Assembly (NCBI GenBank): GCA_035079005.1
Contig: CM068706.1
Coordinates: 23,733,272 to 23,797,271, forward strand
Source: Fraxinus americana
Lineage: Eukaryota > Streptophyta > Magnoliopsida > Lamiales > Oleaceae
Length of the DNA: 64,000 nucleotides
Direction of reading: 5' to 3'
Part shown: positions 22,338 through 32,743 of the stretch, piece after piece
Layout: each line of letters begins with the position of its first letter
Numbering within the stretch: the stretch's first letter is position 1
Translations under genes and position numbers: made by a program
Notes under the pieces: generated by a model
What the model saw: only the letters and a program-made list of their open reading frames with translations
Told to the model about the DNA's origin: nothing
Databases searched by the model: none

Positions 22338-22560
22338 GAGAAAAAAAAAATAGTGACCAAACGGTCACTGAAAAATCAGTGACCCTTCTGGTCACTTTGT
22401 TGTTTTCAAAATATTTTTTTTATATATATACACGAGCCCACGAGCCAGGCTCGTGGGCTCGCCCCACGAGCTGCTTGGCAAGCCGTTCGTCGAGCAGCTC
22501 GTGAATAGTACAAGCCGAGCCGACGAGCCGCTCGGCTCGATTGACATCCCTAGTAGGATT

Positions 22561-23200
22561 GTTGTTGCCATTGTTGCCTTGTCAACTTTTCATTGGATAA
22601 CTTGACTTGTCGTCACTTTTTTCAGTTACTTTATTGAACTAATTGTAATGTTTTAATTAGTATTTTGTCACTTTTTTGAATTTCTGTCACTTTTTTATGT
22701 TTGCCACTTTTTAAATCTTTGTCAATGTTTGTCACTTTTTTTAATCTGCAACTTTTTTCAGTCACTTTCTTGATTTCTATCATTTTTTAGTGGCGCAATA
22801 TCAATTTTTAATAAAAGTGACATTGTATGTCATTTTTAATAAAAAAGTGACACTTCACTTTAAAAGTGAGAATGAATTCACATTTTCACTGTCACCTTTT
22901 TTTACGTAATCAGAATGTGGATTGACATGAATGTGGTGACTATTTTAAGAATATGATTATCGGTGTTGCACAAATGGATGGCGTCATTTTGGTATTTGTC
23001 ACTTTTTTTAGTTTTGTCACTTTTTCTGAGTTTGCGTCACTCTTTAAAAAAAAAAAAAAGTAAAAAAGTGACTTTTTTTTTTTTATGAAAAAGTGACATT
23101 GTGTGACTTTTTCATTTTACACAGTATTTCTTACTTTTTAAAAACTTTTCACATGATTTTTCAAAACATCCATAATTTTAAGGATATTTTTGTAAGTACC
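22561..23200. repeat. cluster of degenerate GTCACTTTTTT repeats
   Basis: GTCACTTTTT or a one-base variant occurs many times on the + strand (for example near 22615, 22668, 22688, 22731, 22996, 23016), and its reverse complement AAAAAGTGAC near 22820, 22845, 23065 and 23090. Spacing is irregular, so it is not a simple tandem array. It lies directly beside the hAT insertion. No coding region was recognised. Confidence 0.6.
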
Positions 23201-23204
23201 CCTA

Positions 23205-23292
23205 GTTTCTTTCATTTTGAGGTCCCTTAGGATTAGAGGCCCTAGGCCATTGCCTAGATGGCTTTGGCCTAGGGCGGGCCCTATCCCAACCG
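23205..23292. mobile_element. possible hAT right-end remnant
   Basis: The sequence around AGGCCCTAGGCCATTGCC and TTGGCCTAGGGCGGGCCCT resembles the right terminal region of the hAT element at 1965-3537 (GGCCTCATTGGCCTCGCC...CCGGCCCTG). No left end or target duplication was found. Confidence 0.3.
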
Positions 23293-23700
23293 TACCATCG
23301 AACTAAGTTTTTGGGTTGGGTCCAAGTCCAACCATAAAATCTAATTGATTCCTCATACAAACAAAATTGATTTGAACCAAACAAGTTTTTTTTGTAACAT
23401 GTTCTCCACACCTATCGGCCAACCGAAACCACAAATAAAACCATCAGCAACAACAACCACTACAAAAATCACAAAGAAAATCATCGACTACTACAAACTA
23501 CCTCAACCACAACTCCTTAGCTTCATTTTCAAAGAATACCATAAGCCAAATATAGATCCGATTTTATAGATACACATCATCCATTTCGTAGAAATCAAAC
23601 TTAGAAGTAAAAAAAAAAGTAGATTTGGTGGTGCCAAGTGCACGATGGTGGTATGTGGCGAATTTGGGTGGATCATGGTGGTGCCAAAGGTTATACCAAG
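23293..23700. other. unassigned sequence
   Basis: No gene recognised. The Pro/Thr/Lys-rich frame at 23345-23569 is low-complexity and probably not coding. Confidence 0.35.
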
Positions 23701-23908
23701 TTGGCTTATAGAAAAACACACCACAAAATTCTCGACCTTCATGGACTTTGTATGAGCTTTAGAAAGTTAAACAATATTGTAAACACACTATTATTGTATT
23801 TTTCTCCATATTAATAAACTTTTCATTCATTGTCAATTGTTCTTGTATGCTTCTGGTATTATGATTATTGCTTCATATTGTGTCATATAATCTCGTCCTT
23901 AATTTCTA
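23701..23908 (+). repeat. copia 5' LTR end (U5)
   Basis: The stretch ends TTCTAACA and is followed by AGCGGTATCATAG (23910-23922), a variant of the TGGTATCAGAGC primer-binding site complementary to initiator tRNA-Met that is usual in plant copia elements. The left limit of the LTR could not be fixed. Confidence 0.5.
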
Positions 23909-23969
23909 ACAAGCGGTATCATAGTTTAACGTTTGATTTGTTCGAGGTTTTTTGTTCTTGTGATGATAA

Positions 23970-25440
23970 CCATGAAAGATGATATTTCCTTTTTGGATCG
24001 CAACACTAGATTTTAGTTGTGGCAAGTAAAGATGTGAGCAATGCCCATTCATATTAATTTGGATGACACTTTGTTAGGATTTGATAAGATGCCCTCAAAT
24101 TGGTCAATTGTTGAGAAACAAAGTAATGATCAAAAGGTCCTATCACAGATTCATCTTCATTTTTCGAATAATATTTTTCAAAATGTTTCGAAGGAGAAAA
24201 TCGTAGCTGTATTATAGTTGAAGTTGGAGTAATTATGCATGACAAAAAATCTAACTAGCAAAAATGCACTTGAAGCAGCATTTGTATTCTCACCGTATGA
24301 TAGAAGTTACGTTTCTAAAAAAACACCTTATTATCTTTAAAGAAATTGTCTCTGATTTGGAAATTTTGGAGGTTAAGTATGATAAAAAAAGATTTGAGTT
24401 TGATTTTGTGTTCGTTATTCGCTTTATATATGTCATTTAAAGACACAATATTATATAATTGTGATACTCTCATCGTTGAAAAAGTATATGATGCTTTGTT
24501 TTCAAAGGAGAAGATGAAGCATCTTGTTGGATTTGAGACTCAAGAAGAAGGCCTCATTATTCATGGTGGTTATGAGAGTGGCAATTTGAAATCTAACTTC
24601 AACAATAAAATTTATAACTATTGTAAGAAAATGTGGCACAAAAATAAGGATTTCTATAAGTTGCAAAATGGAGAAAAATTAACTGCAAATTAGAAGGGAA
24701 AACGACCAGATATTTCAGGCAAAGTAGATATTGCAGAAAATTGCTACAGTGACAAAGAATTTTTGATTATTTCTGATGGCGACTCCAAAATTGACAAGAA
24801 TTGGATTCTTGATACAACTTACACTTTTCATATGTGTCCCAATTGGGATTCGTTTTCAACATATGAAACATTTTTAAAATGTGTCATGATTATGGGAAAC
24901 AACACATCCTATAAAGTAGTTGGTATTGGAAATATTAGATTTAAGATGTTGGATGAGACGGTTAGAATACTTGATGAGATGAGATGCGTTCCAAATTTGA
25001 AGAGAAATCTTATCTCTTTAAGTACTCTTAATTCAAAATGGTACAATTTCACCAGTGAATGCGGAGTTCTGAAGATTTGTAAAAGTGCCCATATTGTGTT
25101 GAAGGTACAACGAAAGTCTCAGTTGTATGTCTTGCAAATTTGTGCAGAATCTTCAAAGATTAATCAGCAGAGGTTTGGTATTTGGTGCACATTCAGTTTG
25201 GCACAGTACCATTGTAGTTTAGTTTGGGGTCAATGTTCAATAATACAGCTCAGTTGAGTTCAAAAGTTATAGATGACTTCTACTTTACCACCACTATCAG
25301 TGGTTCCATCGTATACAATTGCTAGATACAGATCCAGAAGAAATATTAGGCCTCCATATAGGTACTGGGAAACTAATTTAGTTAATTATGTCTTAGTTGA
25401 AGGTGTTGAGCTAACAAAGAACCTTCTATAGAAGCATTTT
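23970..25440 (+). pseudogene. copia gag-protease relic with most of pol deleted
   Basis: From MKDDISFLDRN at about 23970, several frames read as a Tork-like copia gag: NTRFLWQVKM (with a stop inside), QIHLHFSNNI, and LCSLFALYMSFKDTILY to KMKHLVGFETQEEG. The protease entry WILDTTYTFHMCPNWDSF (about 24790-24843) corresponds to the family WILDSGCTFHMCP, so the catalytic DSG is replaced by DTT. NLISLSTLNSKWYNF follows (protease to pre-integrase). At about 25310-25440 the sequence jumps to IARYRSRRNIRPPYRYWE, the linker between integrase and reverse transcriptase. Integrase, RT and RNase H are gone. Stops and frameshifts are frequent. Confidence 0.75.
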
Positions 25441-25726
25441 GTGGTGTTGATTATGTTTTAGGGCATGTTTTCGCCATGTTGGGTAATTTTTAACTTAGTT
25501 GTGATTTTATTGTTTGTGGTGATAATTCGATCAAATTTTGGTACCCGAGGTAGTTATGCCTAGCAGTGCTTGGATTCAGTTGATTAGATTTGTCATAGTT
25601 GGATTTTGTTGGATATTTTTTTAGAGTGAAAAGCTATTGATTTATTCCATACAGTGGAATTTGTCTCCAGGTCGAGAATTTTTTAAGTTTGTTCATTGAA
25701 TTAAAATTTGTGTTAAGGTGGAGATT

Positions 25727-25930
25727 TGTTGAATGTGTGACCCAAATTCCATGTTGGTTCATGTTTTGGTTGAAAAGGAGATAAAAAAGGATCAAAGCTG
25801 AAAAATTGAAGTTTAGAGCAACAATTGGGCCCTGGACGCTTACTGCTCGAGCATCGCGCGCCTAGCACGAAGCTGCCGCTCGATTGGCAACAGTGTTTGG
25901 AAAAGTTTGTTTTCATTTTTCTAGCTCGCT
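25727..25930 (+). repeat. copia 3' LTR start
   Basis: A polypurine tract AAGGTGGAGATT (25715-25726) is followed by TGTTGAATGTGTG, the usual start of a copia 3' LTR. A GC-rich block with CTCGAGCATCGCGCGCC (about 25845) is similar in style to LTR sequence near 8110 and 10610. The LTR breaks off where minus-strand copia sequence begins. Confidence 0.5.
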
Positions 25931-26835
25931 TGGCTTGTTGGAATTATTAGATGGAGGGGTAGAACTGGTGTTAGGTGGGCGATAGTTGGGATTGGCATTG
26001 ATTTTCAGGATGTGATGTGGCTACAAAGTCTGTACTTGGCGGAACGGGCTATTTTGATTTTTTCAAAATGGTAAAGATGTGTTTCAAAATTGATGAGTTC
26101 TTTTCATAAGCTCAACGAAAAAGATAGGGGATTGATGAGCACGGATTGTGGATGATATATCTTTATAGTAATTGGGAATGCCTTCGAGAGTTTTTAAGGT
26201 AAAATTTTCCATATGAATAGGAGAATTTTCATTTGCCATGCTATTAACAGTTTTGAAGAAATTCGGTTTTAGATTGGGGTCCTATAATGAGGCTAGAACA
26301 TGGTTTTTTAGTTTCAATACACATCAATGGGATGGTTTGGCATACGCTGTTTTGAGGTTGTTCCAAGCTTCTTGAGAAGTCTTAGAAGAAGCTATGAACG
26401 GAATGATGGTAGCGAATAGAGAACCAATAACTGCATTAAAGTAAAAGTTGATCTTGACATATTCGGAATACAAAATTAGGATTGGAAATTGTTTCTCCAT
26501 TAGATTTTATTGTAGCTGAATGATATGGACATAATCCATCAACAAAGTCGACCATATCATATCAAACAAGGATAGTATGAAATTGATGACACTAAAAAGG
26601 ATAGATTGTGTTGGTGAGTTTGAGAAAACTTAAGAAGAGTTATTAATGGAGATGAGAGACAAAAAATAGGGAAAGAATATATACAATGACTGAGCAAAGG
26701 GTATGGAAACTAAAAAAAAATGTGGAGGAGATGAGCAACAATGGTAGAGGAATTGGTTTGGCCAACTATGGTTGCTGAGACAAGATTAGTAATAATTTTT
26801 TTGTTTGAGTTGTGCTCTAATATCATATTAAGATT
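25931..26835 (-). pseudogene. copia gag relic on the minus strand
   Basis: Minus-strand translation gives AVIGSLFATIIPFIASSKTS and QEAWNNLKTAYAKPS (about 26330-26440), the core of the copia gag domain, followed by ENFTLKTLEGIPNYYKDISS and IRAHQSPIFFVEL (about 26090-26215), the usual continuation with an internal stop-riddled gap. A primer-binding-like sequence, TGATATTAGAGCACAA on the minus strand, lies at 26813-26828. It is a separate copia copy in opposite orientation, truncated against the + strand copia LTR. Downstream pol is missing. Confidence 0.7.
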
Positions 26836-27050
26836 AACACTTAGAGAACAAATAACCGAGAAACTTAATTTGCTATGCATATGGACAATATTATAATGTT
26901 ACATATAAATAGTCCTAATACTATATAATTACATATTAAAAGTAATCCTGGTATTATTGTATATTACGATTGTAAAAAAGAGTTGTATGAGTTGTGTAGA
27001 ACTTTATCTTTAACAATAACTATGGGTAGGTTTGTATAATATGCACAAGA
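26836..27050 (-). repeat. copia 5' LTR end for the minus-strand element
   Basis: Sequence directly before the minus-strand primer-binding site. On the minus strand it has a TATATGTAACATT-rich stretch and would end GTTAATCTTAAT. The outer limit is unknown. Confidence 0.35.
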
Positions 27051-28550
27051 GAAGAGAATCTTTATTATTTTCTATTTCATGTTATTAAACTAGTATATTT
27101 GTTTAATTAATCAAATAGTATAAATATATAAAATTATAATTTTTGTGCAATAAATATATATATTATGAGAGAAAACAAGATGCAGCATGTTTAAATTTTT
27201 AACATTAATATATTCTACCAATATAGTTGTTTGATTAATTAAAAAGAAAAAAAAAGATCATATAGAATTGATATAATTAAATAATAGTGAATGTGATGAA
27301 TATGTTTGCTAATATTTACCCCTGCATAATCTGTCAGTCTATCTATCTATCTATCATATGAGAACAGTATGCACAATAGTTTTCAATGGAGGTCACATAT
27401 TATTATTTAATGAAACTCCCTCCCTACAAGATAATTGTGTAAAATTATGGATGATATAGAGAGTCAAATATTTTTTATGTTACAACAATCAATTAAAGAT
27501 AATTAAGATTCTAGTATTCAAGTAGTTTAAAAAAAAACCTACTACTAAATTGCATTATGCGAGGGGAGCAACTTTCCTCTCTCATTTTTCAATAGCAGGT
27601 AGACTATTTGCTTGTGCCTCTGTGCTCAATTCTCACATTTTTTGGCACTTTTCTCCATCAACTAACTGTTCATACTAGACACTACAATTTTGTCCAAAAT
27701 ATATATAGTGGTAGTAGGTAATACAGTTTGTGTACCAATATTATTTTTCTACTGTTTGAAAGAATCATTTCACTTCCACTAAACAGTAGAAATTTAGCGA
27801 AAAGGAAATTGTTGCTTTATGATATGTCATTTCAATCAAATCATAAATGACCTATCAAACGATTGATAGTGATGTAACAAAGAACAATAATTGGTTTGAT
27901 CACTCCAAATGTTAATAATTTGTTGTCGATCCATTCATTATTCTCATATTTTGATTGCTTTTTTTTTTCTTTGCAGATTGTAATCTAGTTATTTAATTGC
28001 TTTTTACCTTATTTATAATTTTAACTAATTCATAAGAACATCTATGTCATCATCAAAGGATAGCTTTTAAATCTTGATTATTGAATCCAAACACATTGAG
28101 AGTTTTATTATTTTGTCACGCTTGTTTAATAAAAAAATTTGTTGAGAAGTCATATTTTGATTTTGATTTTTTTTTATTTTGTAAATATTTGATTAAAAAG
28201 TAAGAAAACTTATGAATAAGTGTGAAAAATAATTTTTTTATACTGTGAAATTGAAAACGAGTGTAAGACTCAAATTTTTATGGACATATTCGTAGGATTC
28301 ATAACTTATTAGTCATTTTTTGTCAAACATTCCGTAGGACTCATAACTTATAAATAATTAAAAAACTTAAACTTTACCAATCATCCACTTATTAAAATAG
28401 CACCAAATATATTGATTGATTTATTTACATTTTACCTATGATACTCTTATAATTAAAAATACTAATACATTTGTTTATTGTATAATGCTATTTAACACAA
28501 ATTTAGGTGACACTTTATGCCACTCTTACATTGTCTATTGAATAAAAATA
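27051..28550. other. AT-rich intergenic sequence
   Basis: No gene or structured element was recognised. It contains a short (TCTA)n run at about 27342-27355. Confidence 0.45.
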
Positions 28551-28565
28551 TATCACAATTTTATT

Positions 28566-28884
28566 GGGAAAATTGCAGCGCCCGTCCCAAACCTTTCATT
28601 TTGTTGCAGAATACACCATACGGCCGTAGTCCCAAACCTTTATACTTAGTTGCAAATGAGGTCCAAATCACGGATTCCGTCCAAACTTCTGTTAGTCAAC
28701 TGGAAAATGATTTAGAGTCAAAATTGAAATTTTCCAGTTGACTAACAGAAGTTTGGATGGAATCCGTGTTTTGGACATCCGCTGCAGCTAAGTATAAAGG
28801 TTTGGGACTAGGCCATAAAAATAAAAGGTCAGGGTGTACTCTGCACCAAAATGAAAGGTTTGGGACCAGCGTTGCAATTTTCCC
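28566..28884. mobile_element. fold-back MITE with 10-bp target duplication (Mutator-type)
   Basis: 319 bp, inverted-repeat over almost its full length with the centre near 28725: TTTTCCAGTTGACTAACAGA on the right arm is the complement of the left arm TCTGTTAGTCAACTGGAAAA. It starts GGGAAAATTGC and ends GCAATTTTCCC. A perfect 10-bp duplication CAATTTTATT flanks it (28556-28565 and 28885-28894). Duplications of 9-11 bp are typical of Mutator-like elements. No coding capacity; the short frames on both strands are mirror images of each other. Confidence 0.85.
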
Positions 28885-28894
28885 CAATTTTATT

Positions 28895-29510
28895 TGATAA
28901 TGTGGTAATGACTTCATATTGTCACCTAAATTGGTGTTAAATAACTTTACTTTAATTTTTAAACAAAGGCGTTGATCTTAATATGAAGTTACTTATATTT
29001 TGTAAAAAAAAATGATTTTTATACTTTTATACTAATAAAACCTTCTAAAACAAAACGTCAATGTAACTTTTTAAGCATAATAACACTTGCTCTCTGTCTT
29101 TTATAGTTTTAAAAGTTGTCTTTTATAAATTCGGAATGTTTTAACTTAACAAAATTGTTACTATCTCATGAAAGCATAGTTATAAAATCCGGTAAGGTTA
29201 GGTTAGTCGATGGGAAAAATGTCGAACTGGGTCTTTAACCAGTCAAAGTGATCTTAGTTGATTGGATTGAACTTGACCTAGTAAAATGGGGTATGGCAGC
29301 CCCAATTTCTACCCGAATTTGAAAAATTATATTGCTAAACTTGGAGGATCAAGGACATGAACCCACGACATCCACAGCTCCACTTTAATGTGGCAAGCCT
29401 ACCTTGGAGCCGACAACCATATTTGTCATTTGTGTATTGAAAACTTATATATAGAACCTATAAATCATCACGATTGACTTCAAAAACTTAGTCGTAAGAG
29501 CCATGATATA
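28895..29510. other. intergenic sequence with a tRNA-like box at about 29350-29400
   Basis: No gene. On the minus strand GGGTTCATGTCC (about 29357-29368) resembles a tRNA/SINE B box, about 35 bases after a possible A box (TAGGCTTGCCAC). It may be a SINE head, but no tail or target duplication was found. Confidence 0.3.
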
Positions 29511-29518
29511 TGTACACT

Positions 29519-30424
29519 CATGGGCGGATCCAGGGGGGCATGTCCCCCCAACTTTTGAGTTCTTTTTTTTTTTTTTTTTAAATATAAAATCATGTTTGGT
29601 ATCGATTGAAATATAAATTTTAATTTAAATCAAAGTTAGAAATTAATTTTAATAACATATTTCATGAAATCCATAACTATTTAACTTTTATCAAAATTTA
29701 CTAAAATTTTGATTTTAATCTCTATCACATAGGGGCAAAATTACAATAAATTTTAATTTTTCTCTTTTTCTCTTGCTTTTTAACAAAATCTCAACTCTCC
29801 ATCAAACAAATGCGAAATATTGCTTTCGTAATACAATTTCAAAGTATTCATGGTTTATTTTTCTACGTCTTTAATGGTGTACGAAACGATCAATCGTAGC
29901 AAATGCTACGACTTGTCAAAGTAAGCAATTCAAAATTAGTATTTCGAAAATTTCGATAATATGCTTACTTTAAAAATTCTTCGACGATCGTACGCTAATC
30001 AAATCGACAAATTGCTTATGTCATATCAAAGCTTATTTCGAGAACTACATTATACGCATATCAAAAAATCCAAACAAATATCGAAAATAGTTAAAAATGC
30101 GTTAAATGTGAGTTTTAAAGAAAGACGTTTAACTCGTATTTTCTTTAAAAAAATTTAATTTTTTCATTAACATTTATTATTTTTACAATACAAATTTCTC
30201 AATGTAATTTTCATCATTTTATTAAGAAATTTTATATGGAATATGAAATAAAAAATTTCGAAATTTTACATCTAAAAAAGTCATATCCCATGTAAATTTT
30301 CGGATGCAAAATTACATGGGGTATGATTTTTTTGGACATAAATTTTCGATTGTAAAATTTTTCCCCGATTTCTTTGCAAATTCGATTGTGCCCCCCTAAC
30401 TTTTAAGTTCTGCATCCACCCCTG
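29519..30424. mobile_element. non-autonomous hAT element, 906 bp
   Basis: The left end CATGGGCGGATCCAG and the reverse complement of the right end, CAGGGGTGGATGCAG, are matching TIRs. A second inverted block (GGGGGGC near an AACTTTTGAGTTC/AACTTTTAAGTTC motif) lies just inside. The perfect 8-bp duplication TGTACACT is at 29511-29518 and 30425-30432. No transposase is present; the frame at 29961-30158 shows no motif. An internal palindrome lies at 30278-30330 around TCATATCCCATGTAAATTTT. Confidence 0.82.
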
Positions 30425-30432
30425 TGTACACT

Positions 30433-31180
30433 TTGGTTTACACTTCTGTGTGTAGGCAGATTTGGACACGTTGATTTTAAAAATACTTTTTTTCAATCAA
30501 TGGTTAGATTTTTGATACATAAGAAGTGTTAATCAAAGTGTACACATTTGGGTGTACAAGTATGTATATAATAATCAAGTGAAAAATTTGAAAAAAAAAA
30601 AAAACATTATATTAACTTTTTAAATATCAAATTATTATTTTATAGATTTGTTATGTATAGAGAAATTATTTTAGCTAATATGAATGGAATCCTTTTTTGG
30701 GAATTTCACCGTTTTTTCAATAAGATTTGAACTCAGGTCATTGATTGACTTCATAAAGTTTTACTCCTACTACTAAAGTTAGACATTTATCTTGAATTGA
30801 ATGTTTAATGAACTGAACTTTGTATAATATATTAATTGATAAAATATTTTAATAACGAAATGGGAACAATATTCATTTTATTAGAAATACTGTGTTATAT
30901 GAAATTATAAAATTAAGAATCCAAGAAAAATTATCAAATTAAAAATGTAATCATCATAGTAACAAAGTTTACATTGTCAATAATTTATAGATAAAAATAA
31001 TTAGTGACAATTAACTTAAAAACTTAATTTTATCTATTTTGTACTCTAAAACTTTTTAAATAATTTTTCAAAGTGTCATTGTTGGGTGAATGTTCAGATT
31101 GGGTCTCCTAACTATGCATGAAGTACAACTAAAGCTTTATCTACGAAAATGCTATTATCTCAACATTTGAAAGTCCCATA
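30433..31180. other. intergenic sequence with inverted-repeat flank
   Basis: The sequence around 30425-30445 (TGTACACTTTGGTTTACACTT) is inverted at 30535-30560, suggesting that the 906-bp hAT element landed in the end of a small, older palindromic element. A minus-strand B-box-like GAGTTCAAATCT is at about 30728-30739. No gene recognised. Confidence 0.3.
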
Positions 31181-31183
31181 ATA

Positions 31184-31930
31184 CACTACAGAGAATAACA
31201 CCTTCAATAACCATATAAATGATCGTAGAATATACATTTTTGGTTGTTGATCATATTTCAACAATCAAAATCAGTTGGTCATTCTTTGATGAGCAATGCT
31301 ACACTTACAGAAACGAAAAAATCTAGAAAAGAGACAAACATGTGGGGCCCACATTTTTTATTAATATTTTATTCAGGCGGGACCCACATGCATGTGAGTT
31401 TCTGTAGAAGTTCTGGCAATGAACAATTCTGGTAAAGCAGCATTTTTGTTCTTTGATTGGCAAAAAGGTGTTGGCAAATGTATTCAACGAGCGAAAATAT
31501 ATTTGACCTTTAAATATTTTATTTCAACAACTAAATAGTTGATCGTAAAAAGTTTGCAGACAATTGATTCTTTTTCAACAACCACTAAAAAAAATGCATC
31601 TTAAGCTCTATCATGAATTTTAGTTTCCTTTCATTTAACAACAAAAAAGTTGGTCTTGAAATTTTAATATTGACAACCAATTTTATTTCAATAACTATTC
31701 GCTTTGTCATTGTATTAATTATTTTTGTCGATAAAATATCATTGAAGCAACTAAAATTTAATTGCCTTTCTTTTCAGCAACAAAAGAAGTGGTTGTAAAA
31801 AATTTATATTAACAATCAAAATATTAAAATAACGTGAAATATGGTTGTCAAAAGTAATATTCAAGGCTCCATAACTTCACATATTTACTAATATAAGCAA
31901 ATATTACCCACAACCATAGGCAATTATAAG
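31184..31930. mobile_element. CACTA-like terminal and subterminal region, disrupted
   Basis: The sequence starts CACTACAGAGAATAACACC, like the CACTACA(A)GAAA termini of plant CACTA elements. For about 700 bp it then carries irregular repeats in both orientations built on GTTGGTCGT/CAACAACC: GGTTGTTGATC (31233), CAACAACTAAATAGTTGATCG (31523), AAGTTGGTCTTG (31649), TTGACAACCAA (31670), GAAGTGGTTGTAAAA (31785). Such arrays are typical subterminal regions of CACTA elements. The opposite terminus was not found, so the element is truncated or its other end is beyond a nested insertion. Confidence 0.5.
31291..31448. mobile_element. MITE with 9-bp target duplication inside the CACTA-like end
   Basis: 158 bp; the left end GAGCAATGCTACACTTACAG and the reverse complement of the right end, CAAAAATGCTGCTTTACCAG, form imperfect TIRs. 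TTCTTTGAT is duplicated at 31282-31290 and 31449-31457. The 9-bp duplication suggests a Mutator-like origin. Confidence 0.7.
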
Positions 31931-32264
31931 AAGTGAAGGAAAGCAATTATATATAACATCAAGAACTAAAAATTTCTTCGACCTTGAATCAATTAAAATA
32001 TTCCAACATCAACTATAACTATATGTTGACTATATCGAATATTGTGACTTAAACAAATGATTACACCTAGTTCAACCATTGACGTTCTCAACATAGAAAA
32101 CAAGCAAATGTAGAGTTAGATACTATTATCCCAATTGAAGAAAAATATATAATTATCACCATTTCACCAAAATAAAGTAAAAAAATACATTAATTATTAC
32201 CATTTAAACCAGTGAATAGAGATGCATCAAGTTGAATAGATCGAAGAAGAAGCTCTTCAGGAAT
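31931..32264 (-). other. target region of the copia insertion; possible minus-strand exon
   Basis: On the minus strand LIPEELLLRSIQLDASLFTG reads up to a possible splice donor at about 32203 (AAATG then GTAATAA). The sequence before it continues beyond the copia insertion at 39816-40030. This could be coding sequence of a gene or transposon cut by the copia element. The family is not recognised. Confidence 0.25.
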
Positions 32265-32269
32265 GAGAC

Positions 32270-32729
32270 TGTTAGAAAATACGGGCCATGAGTCGCCCAT
32301 ATGGGATGACCCGACCCACAAATTATTAAAATAGTTGGAGGGAATGGTTTGAATTTGAAGTTCAAATATGTAACTCCCTACAACCACCATCAACTCCCAT
32401 ACAACTTCCATTCATTTATGCCTAGGAAAATAGAGGGAAGAAGAGGACATGAAACATGAAGTGAAAATTCGTATGGAATTTTATACCTAATTGGAAAGTC
32501 CTTAAAATCATATTTTTGGCATGATATCTTAGAAAATTTGACACTTAAATTGTGGATAATAATCCTCTTCCATTGTAATCGGGATTGGGACCATTGGAGA
32601 GCAAGGAAATGTAGATTTTGAAGTTTTGGAATACAAGGTGATTCAACCATGAAAATATCTTAAAATTCATCATTTCAAGTAAGTTTCTTGACCCGAAATT
32701 CACGTTAAAGAATGTTGCGTATTCTTACA
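32270..32729 (+). repeat. 5' LTR of the 7.5-kb copia element
   Basis: Starts TGTTAGAAAATACGGGCC and ends TGCGTATTCTTACA. It matches 39350-39810 along its whole length, with scattered substitutions and two small length differences of about 8 and 7 bp. Confidence 0.9.
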
Positions 32730-32730
32730 T

Positions 32731-32743
32731 TGGTATTAGAGAC
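32731..32743 (+). promoter_or_regulatory. primer-binding site (tRNA-Met type)
   Basis: TGGTATTAGAGAC starts two bases after the LTR end and corresponds to the copia site TGGTATCAGAGC with small changes. Confidence 0.7.

Larger units (their letters stand above)
19359..22552 (-). mobile_element. nearly intact hAT transposon with perfect target duplication
   Basis: 3194 bp, with terminal inverted repeats starting TAGGGATGTCAAT on both ends and identical 8-bp duplications GTAGGATT (19351-19358 and 22553-22560). The subterminal regions (19370-19520 and 22430-22545) are unusually GC-rich, packed with CGAGC/GCTCG motifs in both orientations, the likely transposase binding sites. The single gene runs on the minus strand. 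The perfect TSD indicates a fairly recent insertion compared with other elements here. The transposase has lost key features (see its entry), so it is now probably non-autonomous. Confidence 0.93.

Noticed and set aside
24763..25257. 164-codon ORF as a possible host gene
   Set aside because: Motifs WILDTTYTFHMCPN and NLISLSTLNSKW identify it as copia protease region.
28517..28917. Two similar ORFs on opposite strands encoding near-identical peptides
   Set aside because: They are mirror images from the arms of the fold-back MITE, not a gene pair.
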